Assembly (NCBI GenBank): GCA_020441225.1
Contig: JAGRMP010000314.1
Location: 1-5,283 of the forward strand
Direction of reading: 5' to 3'
Length of the DNA: 5,283 bases
From: Maritimibacter sp.
GTDB taxonomy: Bacteria; Pseudomonadota; Alphaproteobacteria; Rhodobacterales; Rhodobacteraceae
The translations under genes and the position numbers were made by a program. The notes under the pieces were generated by a model. It saw only the letters and a list, made by a program, of their open reading frames with translations, was not told where the DNA came from and made no database searches. Numbering within the stretch: position 1 is the stretch's first letter; each line of letters opens with the position of its first letter. Shown here in pieces: positions 1-3,800 of this stretch.

Positions 1-47
1 CGACCGGGGTCAAGGCGATGGCGATGAGAACGGCGGTGGAAAATTAG
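1..47 (+). pseudogene. Upstream HyuB fragment, truncated by the IS
   Basis: Reading from base 3, the left edge encodes TGVKAM up to base 20. It then runs into the IS left end and stops at TAG 45-47 (adding AMRTAVEN-like residues). Joining codon ATG 18-20 to TTC 2535-2537 gives TGVKAMFNSGGTGARPG. This reads naturally as the segment leading into the Gly-rich MFNSGGTGARPG motif of hydantoinase B/oxoprolinase-family proteins. Only six host codons are visible, so the assignment depends on this frame-restoring join with the fragment at 2531-3032. If correct, the truncated protein lacks its whole C-terminal region and ends with a short tail encoded by the IS. An unrelated left flank, produced by rearrangement, cannot be excluded from so few bases. 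Confidence 0.55.
17..20 (+). repeat. Left copy of putative GATG target duplication
   Basis: GATG here matches GATG at 2531-2534, directly after the right IS end. IS21-family elements commonly make 4-8 bp duplications, and removing one copy with the IS restores the HyuB frame. Four extra bases (GCGA, 21-24) lie between this copy and the terminus predicted from the inverted repeats. The duplication is therefore plausible but not clean, and a 4-bp match can occur by chance. Confidence 0.45.
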
Positions 48-52
48 ACCAC
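25..52 (+). repeat. IS left outer terminal repeat
   Basis: This begins TGAGAACGGCGG and continues with AAAA and ACCAC. It aligns without gaps to the reverse complement of 2503-2530, sharing TG, AACGGCGG, AAAA and CCA (20 of 28). It is also a degenerate direct copy of the inner repeat at 79-102. In IS21-family elements such repeats are the binding sites of the IstA transposase. TAG 45-47 within it terminates the truncated HyuB frame. Confidence 0.75.
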
Positions 53-78
53 GGTAGCGGCGGGATTGTCCTGCTGCG

Positions 79-102
79 GGCGGCGCAAAAGTCGTCCACT
101 TT
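79..102 (+). repeat. IS left inner repeat
   Basis: The 24 bases begin GGCGGCGCAAAAGTCGTCC. They are identical, except for one base (C versus A at offset 15), to the reverse complement of 2477-2500. Spacing from the outer repeat start (GGCGG 32 to GGCGG 79) is 47 bp, about twice the 23-bp spacing at the right end. A weaker GGCGG-containing copy may lie between them, near 59-71. It probably serves as an internal transposase-binding site. Confidence 0.8.
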
Positions 103-133
103 TTCCCTTTTCTGCGCGGCGCAGGGAGGGACG

Positions 134-138
134 AGGGA
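134..138 (+). promoter_or_regulatory. Ribosome binding site deciding the istA GTG start
   Basis: GAGGGA-like purine run (core 134-138) lies 8 nt before GTG 147, an appropriate Shine-Dalgarno spacing. It supports GTG over the upstream in-frame TTG at 66, which lies among the terminal repeats and has no comparable site. Confidence 0.6.
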
Positions 139-146
139 TTTACACC

Positions 147-1640
147 GTGGAATTGTATCTGAAGGTTCGATTGGCTTGCGACGGCGGCATGAGTCATCGC
201 GAGGCATCAAGGCATTTCGGCATATCACGCGACACGGTTCGCAAGATGATGACGTATTCGGTTCCGCCCGGTTATCGGCGGCAGGTTCCAGTTCGGCGTC
301 CGAAGCTGGAAGCGTTCATCCCAATTATCGATGGATGGCTTGAGGCAGACCGGACGGTTGCTCGCAAGCAGCGTCATACGGCCAAGCGCGTGTTCGACCG
401 GCTCCGTGACGAGCACGGGTTTGCGGGCGGCTACACAATCATCAAGGACTACATGCGCGATCGGGATCGGCGCGGCCAGGAGATGTTCGTGCCGCTGGCG
501 CATCCTGCCGGGCACGGCCAGGCGGACTTCGGAGAGGCCGTTGTTGTCATCGGCGGCGTCGAGCAGAGGGCACACTTCTTCGTGCTCGATCTGCCGCACA
601 GCGATGCCTGCTATGTTCGCGCCTATCCTGCAGCGGTGGCCGAGGCATGGGTGGACGGCCATGTTCAGGCCTTCGCCTTCTTCGGCGCTGTGCCGCAGTC
701 GATCGTTTACGACAACGACCGCTGCCTGGTGGCGAAGATTCTGCCCGATGGCACACGCAAGCGCGCGACGCTGTTCGGCGGCTTCCTGTCCCACTACCTG
801 GTCCGGGATCGTTACGGCCGCCCTGGCAAGGGCAATGACAAGGGCAGCGTCGAAGGTCTGGTCGGCTATGCCCGGCGCAACTTCATGGTGCCGGTCCCAT
901 GCTTTGCGACGTGGGAAGACTTCAACTTGTGGCTCGAGGATCTGTGCCGCAAGCGCCAGGGCGACCGGCTGCGTGGTGAGAGCGAGACGATTGGTGAGCG
1001 TCTGCAGCGTGATCTTGCCGCCATGCGGCCACTACCGGCTTCGCCCTTCGATGCCTGCGACCAGGCCAGTGGCCGGGTCTCCTCCCAGGCGCTGGTGCGC
1101 TACAGGACCAACGACTACTCCGTGCCGGTCGCTTATGGTCATCAAGATGTGTGGATCCGGGGTTATGTCGACAAGGTGATGATCGGCTGCGGCGGTGAGA
1201 CCATTGCCTGCCATCGCCGAAGTTGGGAACGCGAAGACGTCGTCTTCGACCCCCTGCATTACCTTCCGCTGATCGAGCAGAAGATCAATGCGCTTGACCA
1301 GGCTGCCCCTCTGCAGGGTTGGGAACTGCCCGAGGCGTTCGCCACACTGCGTCGCCTGATGGAAGCGCGGATGGGCAAGCAGGGCCGGCGCGCCTATGTG
1401 CAGGTGCTGCGCCTTCTGGAAAGCTTCGATCTGGCCGATCTGCATGCGGCTGTGAAGCAGGCGCTACACCTGGGCGCCGTCAGCTTCGACGCCGTGAAGC
1501 ACCTCGTCCTGTGCCGGGCCGAACGCAGGCCGCCAAAGCTGGACCTCGACATCTATCCCTATCTGCCCAGAGCCACCGTCGAGAAGACGTCGGCCAAGGC
1601 CTACATGCGCCTGCTGGACCGCGAGGGGGAACCGGCATGA
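147..1640 (+). CDS. istA: IS21-family transposase IstA
   Basis: IstA is the DDE-type transposase that binds the terminal repeats and performs strand cleavage and transfer, assisted by IstB. The 497-residue product starts with VELYLKVRLACDGG (GTG read as Met). A helix-turn-helix follows at about residues 16-36 (SHREASRHFGISRDTVRKM). The catalytic core shows D127 (HGQADFGEA), D189 (IVYDNDR) and E236 (NDKGSVEGL), giving the D-61-D-46-E spacing expected for rve-fold transposases. The C-terminal part ends with the KLDLDIYPYLP region common in IstA. The GTG start is chosen because it follows a Shine-Dalgarno and gives the family N-terminus; the open frame extends upstream to TTG 66 within the IS end. 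The stop overlaps the istB start (ATGA, 1637-1640), suggesting translational coupling. No frameshift or lost catalytic residue is visible. Confidence 0.95.
   Translation: MELYLKVRLACDGGMSHREASRHFGISRDTVRKMMTYSVPPGYRRQVPVRRPKLEAFIPIIDGWLEADRTVARKQRHTAKRVFDRLRDEHGFAGGYTIIKDYMRDRDRRGQEMFVPLAHPAGHGQADFGEAVVVIGGVEQRAHFFVLDLPHSDACYVRAYPAAVAEAWVDGHVQAFAFFGAVPQSIVYDNDRCLVAKILPDGTRKRATLFGGFLSHYLVRDRYGRPGKGNDKGSVEGLVGYARRNFMVPVPCFATWEDFNLWLEDLCRKRQGDRLRGESETIGERLQRDLAAMRPLPASPFDACDQASGRVSSQALVRYRTNDYSVPVAYGHQDVWIRGYVDKVMIGCGGETIACHRRSWEREDVVFDPLHYLPLIEQKINALDQAAPLQGWELPEAFATLRRLMEARMGKQGRRAYVQVLRLLESFDLADLHAAVKQALHLGAVSFDAVKHLVLCRAERRPPKLDLDIYPYLPRATVEKTSAKAYMRLLDREGEPA
1623..1630 (+). promoter_or_regulatory. 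istB ribosome binding site inside the istA end
   Basis: GAGGGGGA lies within the last istA codons, 6 nt before the istB ATG at 1637. Together with the 4-nt istA/istB overlap it fits coupled translation of the two transposition proteins. Confidence 0.65.
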
Positions 1641-2407
1641 GCGGCGATGCTCCCGAACTCCTGCTCGCTCATCACCTCAAGGCGCTGAAGCTGCCGACCT
1701 TCCTGCGCGAGCACCAGAAGCTTGCGCGGCAATGCGCGGTCGAGGGCGTGGATCATGTTCGCTACCTTGCCCGGCTGGTCGAGTTGGAGCTGATCGACCG
1801 GGAACGCAGGATGGTCGAGCGGCGCATCAAGGCTGCGAAGTTCCCGGCCGCCAAAAGCCTCGACAGCTTCGACTTCGTCGCCATTCCGAAACTCAACAAG
1901 ATGCAGGTGTTGGAACTGGCGCGCTGCGAATGGGTCGACAGGCGCGAGAATGTCATCGCGCTCGGACCCAGCGGCACGGGCAAGACCCATGTCGCGATCG
2001 GCCTCGGGCTGGCTGCCTGTCAGAAGGGATTGTCCGTTGGCTTCACCACGGCTGCCGCGCTCGTCAGCGAGATGATGGAGGCGCGTGATGAACGTCGTCT
2101 TCTGCGCCTCCAGAAGCAGGTGGTCGGCTACAAACTCCTGATCATCGACGAACTGGGCTTCGTTCCCCTGTCGAAAACCGGAGCCGAGTTGCTGTTCGAA
2201 TTGATCTCCCAGCGTTATGAGCGCGGCTCCACGCTGATCACCAGCAATCTGCCCTTCGATGAATGGACCGAGACGTTTGGGTCCGAGCGTCTCACCGGCG
2301 CGCTCCTCGATCGACTGACCCACCATGTCAGCATCCTCGAGATGAATGGCGACAGTTATCGCCTCGCGCAAAGCCGGGCCCGAAAGGCCGCCAACCCTCA
2401 TCAGTAA
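1637..2407 (+). CDS. istB: IS21-family ATP-binding helper protein IstB
   Basis: IstB is the AAA+ ATPase that works with IstA, remodelling target DNA and stimulating transposition; it is related to DnaC. The 256-residue product has the IstB N-terminal helical region (LLLAHHLKALKLPTFLREH, about residues 8-26). The Walker A motif is GPSGTGKTH at 110-118, with catalytic K116. Walker B is LLIIDELGF at 167-175, with D171 and E172. A sensor-1-like segment, STLITSNLPFDEW, lies near residue 200, and an arginine-containing GALLDRLTHH stretch follows. Length is typical for IstB. The ATG overlaps the istA stop and is preceded by a strong Shine-Dalgarno. The gene appears intact; its end is 123 bp from the IS right terminus. 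Confidence 0.95.
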   Translation: MSGDAPELLLAHHLKALKLPTFLREHQKLARQCAVEGVDHVRYLARLVELELIDRERRMVERRIKAAKFPAAKSLDSFDFVAIPKLNKMQVLELARCEWVDRRENVIALGPSGTGKTHVAIGLGLAACQKGLSVGFTTAAALVSEMMEARDERRLLRLQKQVVGYKLLIIDELGFVPLSKTGAELLFELISQRYERGSTLITSNLPFDEWTETFGSERLTGALLDRLTHHVSILEMNGDSYRLAQSRARKAANPHQ

Positions 2408-2416
2408 GATCGCCGA

Positions 2417-2475
2417 CGCTGCAAGCGGGAAACTCTGGTCGGGCTACGCCCTCCCGACGTTCCCCGCTTGCAGCG
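2417..2475 (+). terminator. Long two-part hairpin after istB (possible terminator)
   Basis: CGCTGCAAGCGGGAA at 2417-2431 pairs with 2460-2475, a 15-bp stem with one extra C on the 3' side. Inside it, GTCGGG 2438-2443 pairs with CCCGAC 2453-2458 around a 9-nt loop. The structure starts 10 bp after the istB stop and ends just before the right inner repeat. No T-tract follows, so it is not a canonical intrinsic terminator. It may still limit read-through across the right end, stabilise the transcript, or shape the DNA end. The inverted repeat is seen directly; the function is inferred. Confidence 0.55.
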
Positions 2476-2476
2476 C

Positions 2477-2500
2477 AAAGTGGACTACTTTTGCGCCGCC
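2477..2500 (-). repeat. IS right inner repeat
   Basis: Inverted partner of 79-102, with 23 of 24 bases matching. It lies immediately inside the outer repeat with 23-bp spacing (GGCGG to GGCGG on the minus strand), the tandem arrangement expected of IS21 transposase sites. Confidence 0.8.
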
Positions 2501-2502
2501 CA

Positions 2503-2530
2503 ATGGCCGACTTTTACTCCGCCGTTGACA
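2503..2530 (-). repeat. IS right outer terminal repeat
   Basis: On the minus strand it begins TGTCAACGGCGG, then AAAAGTCGGCCA. It aligns to the left terminus at 25-52 with 20 of 28 matches at the same distance from the end, and to the adjacent inner repeat through AAAAGT and CCA. The + strand ends in CA, as in most IS21-family termini. Confidence 0.8.
2525..2530 (+). promoter_or_regulatory. Outward-facing TTGACA -35 box at the IS right terminus
   Basis: The last six bases of the element are a perfect consensus sigma-70 -35 hexamer directed out of the IS. In IS21 itself an outward -35 at one end forms a strong promoter when it abuts the left end of a second copy. In a tandem or circle junction here with 3 intervening bases, GAAAAT (39-44) would sit 17 bp downstream and match TATAAT at 4 of 6. 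At the present insertion no good -10 is seen at 16-18 bp (about 2547-2554), so promoter activity into hyuB is doubtful. Confidence 0.45.
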
Positions 2531-2534
2531 GATG
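2531..2534 (+). repeat. Right copy of putative GATG target duplication
   Basis: GATG directly follows the IS terminal CA and repeats GATG at 17-20. Its ATG (2532-2534) is also the Met codon of the MFNSGGTGARPG motif in the uninterrupted HyuB frame. Confidence 0.45.
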
Positions 2535-3023
2535 TTCAATTCCGGTGGCACCGGTGCGCGCCCGGGGTTCGACGGGTTGTCTGCGACGGCGTTCCCGTCC
2601 GGCGTCTCGACCATGAGCATTGAGGCGACCGAATATGTCGGACCGATTACCGTATGGCGCAAGGACCTGCGTGAAGGATCTGGCGGGGCAGGTACCTATC
2701 GCGGTGGATTGGGGCAGACGATCGAGATCGAGCCCCGGGAAGGTTATGATTTCTATTTCAATGCCATGTTCGATCGCGTCGATAATGCTGCGCGCGGCCG
2801 GGACGGAGGCGCCGCCGGGGCAGCCGGGCAAGTTGAGCTCGGCGACGGTACCAAGCTCCGTAGCAAGGGACGTCAGTTAGTCAAGTCCGGTCAACGGCTG
2901 AAGCTGAGTTTGCCTGGCGGAGGCGGCTACGGCACGCCCACCAAGCGCGACAAGTCGCTGATCGAAAATGACCTGCGTGCAGGCAAGATTACGCCTGCAC
3001 AGGCAAAGGATGACTACGGATAT

Positions 3024-3029
3024 GAAGGA
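3024..3029 (+). promoter_or_regulatory. Ribosome binding site deciding the SDR start
   Basis: GAAGGA ends 7 nt before ATG 3037 and lies in the final codons of the hyuB fragment. It favours 3037 over in-frame ATGs at 3022, 3010 and 2968, which would add residues unlike an SDR N-terminus. It also implies translational coupling to hyuB. Confidence 0.75.
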
Positions 3030-3036
3030 TAATACG

Positions 3037-3789
3037 ATGCCAGACACAAAACCACTCGCGTTGATCACTGGCGCGGCACAGGGCATCGGTTACGCCTGCG
3101 CCCAAGCCCTGTCGGAAGACGGTTATGCCGTCATTCTTGCCGACATAAACGAAGAGGGTTTACGGGCAGCTGCCGCGCAGTTGGGTGCCGCGGCTTGCTA
3201 TGCCTGCGACATGGGCGACACTGCGCAGGTCTCCGGGATGTTCGACCGAATTGCCAAGGAGCACGGCCGCCTCCATGCGCTCGTAAATAATGCCGGCGTT
3301 GCAATGCCGGGCGACTTCCTGAGCTATGATATGGACGCCTTTGAGCGCGTCATCGACATAAATTTGCGTGGCGTTTTCCAAGCCACCCAGCTGGCCGCCC
3401 GTGTCATGGTTGAACACAAGATCGAAGGGGCCATTGTCAATATGTCCTCAATCAATGCCCAAGTCGCCATCCCGGCCATTCCGGCCTATTGCGCGTCCAA
3501 AGGCGGAGTGATGCAACTGACCAAGGTCGCCGCCCTTGCGCTGGCCAAGAACAATATCCGCGTCAATGCTGTGGGACCAGGCTCCATCGATACAGAGATG
3601 ATGGCCGGCGTGAACGCCAATCCCGAGGCCTTCAAGGTTGCCATGTCCCGAACTCCATTAGGCCGCACGGGACATGCCAACGAAATTGGCGATGTGGTGG
3701 CGTTCCTGTGCTCCAAGAAGGCCAGCTACATCACCGGCGAAACAATCTATGTGGATGGTGGCCGGCTTGGCCTGAATTATACCTGCTAG
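3037..3789 (+). CDS. Short-chain dehydrogenase/reductase (classical SDR)
   Basis: This is a cytoplasmic NAD(P)-dependent oxidoreductase that interconverts an alcohol and a ketone. The 250-residue product shows the classical SDR layout. The cofactor motif TGAAQGIG is at 11-18. An acidic D36 ends beta-2 (VILADINEE), which usually indicates NAD(H) preference. D58, NNAG 84-87, N109, catalytic S138 (VNMSS), Y151 and K155 (YCASK) follow. RVNAVGPGSIDTEM and the C-terminal YITGETIYVDGGR signature complete it. Length is typical (about 250). It starts 4 nt after the hyuB stop and ends 11 nt before the acyl-CoA synthetase, so all three are probably co-transcribed. In that context it may oxidise a secondary alcohol to the ketone or oxo-acid used by its neighbours. 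This is inference; SDR substrates cannot be read from sequence alone. The gene is intact but lies downstream of the IS and could suffer polar effects. Confidence 0.93.
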   Translation: MPDTKPLALITGAAQGIGYACAQALSEDGYAVILADINEEGLRAAAAQLGAAACYACDMGDTAQVSGMFDRIAKEHGRLHALVNNAGVAMPGDFLSYDMDAFERVIDINLRGVFQATQLAARVMVEHKIEGAIVNMSSINAQVAIPAIPAYCASKGGVMQLTKVAALALAKNNIRVNAVGPGSIDTEMMAGVNANPEAFKVAMSRTPLGRTGHANEIGDVVAFLCSKKASYITGETIYVDGGRLGLNYTC

Positions 3790-3792
3790 GGA
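3788..3792 (+). promoter_or_regulatory. Ribosome binding site of the acyl-CoA synthetase
   Basis: AGGGA overlaps the SDR stop codon (TAG 3787-3789) and is 8 nt before ATG 3801. It supports that start and translational coupling of the two genes. Confidence 0.65.
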
Positions 3793-3800
3793 AAATCAGC

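Larger units (their letters stand above)
25..2530 (+). mobile_element. IS21-family insertion sequence (about 2.5 kb, complete)
   Basis: The element carries istA and istB with an ATGA overlap, flanked by paired terminal repeats typical of the IS21 family. The left terminus at 25 (TGAGAACGGCGG) and the right terminus at 2530 (TGTCAACGGCGG on the minus strand) align over 28 bases with 20 matches, including an 8-base block and AAAA at the same offsets. A second, inner pair (79-102 and 2477-2500) matches at 23 of 24 positions. Total length of about 2506 bp fits the family (roughly 2-2.5 kb). Both genes look intact with all catalytic motifs, so the copy may be active. It is inserted in the same orientation as the hyuB-SDR-acyl-CoA synthetase operon and interrupts hyuB. 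The exact left base is uncertain by about 4 bp (21 versus 25). Confidence 0.93.
2531..3032 (+). pseudogene. C-terminal fragment of hydantoinase B/oxoprolinase-family protein
   Basis: HyuB-type proteins are subunits of N-methylhydantoinases, 5-oxoprolinases and the related ATP-dependent acetone/acetophenone carboxylases. They work in the cytoplasm with a HyuA-type ATPase. This 166-codon stretch has MFNSGGTGARPGFDGLSATA at the start, then VWRKDLREGSGGAGTYRGG at about 41-59 and LSLPGGGGYGTP at about 126-136. It ends with a GKITPAQAKDDYGYE tail. These are hallmark C-terminal motifs of the family, whose members are usually over 500 residues, so about two thirds is missing. The first visible ATG abuts the IS end with no Shine-Dalgarno, so it is probably not an independent gene. 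The frame continues that of 3-20 once the IS is removed. The stop is 4 nt before the SDR start, indicating an operon. The exact substrate cannot be told. Confidence 0.88.

Noticed and set aside
67..100. IS left terminus at TGTC 67 or TGC 72
   Set aside because: Both place the AAAAGTCGTCCA repeat near the end, but TGAGAACGGCGG at 25 matches the right terminus better and at the same offset, and gives a sensible host junction.
66..146. An upstream TTG start (66) for istA, adding 27 residues
   Set aside because: The extra residues are encoded by the terminal repeat region and are not IstA-like. GTG 147 has a well-placed Shine-Dalgarno and gives the expected VELYLKVRLA N-terminus.
1232..1248. A 7-bp inverted repeat, CGAAGAC ... 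GTCTTCG
   Set aside because: It is short, lies within istA coding sequence and is explained by Glu-Asp-Val-Val-Phe codons. Nothing links it to a regulatory role.
1601..2401. A 266-codon minus-strand open frame opposite istB
   Set aside because: It is the antisense shadow of a clear IstB with Walker motifs. Its product has no recognisable family features and no start context.
2531..2560. A functional hybrid promoter formed by TTGACA and the flanking hyuB sequence
   Set aside because: No TATAAT-like hexamer occurs 16-18 bp downstream; the closest AT-rich stretch (TTCAAT at 2535-2540) is only 4 bp away.
2532..3032. An independent small gene starting at ATG 2532
   Set aside because: The ATG abuts the IS end, has no ribosome site, and encodes the interior MFNSGG motif of HyuB, so it is the remnant of a longer gene.
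2968..3036. Longer SDR N-terminus from ATG 2968 or 3022
   Set aside because: The added residues overlap the hyuB C-terminus in another frame and are unlike SDRs. The Shine-Dalgarno at 3024-3029 fits ATG 3037.
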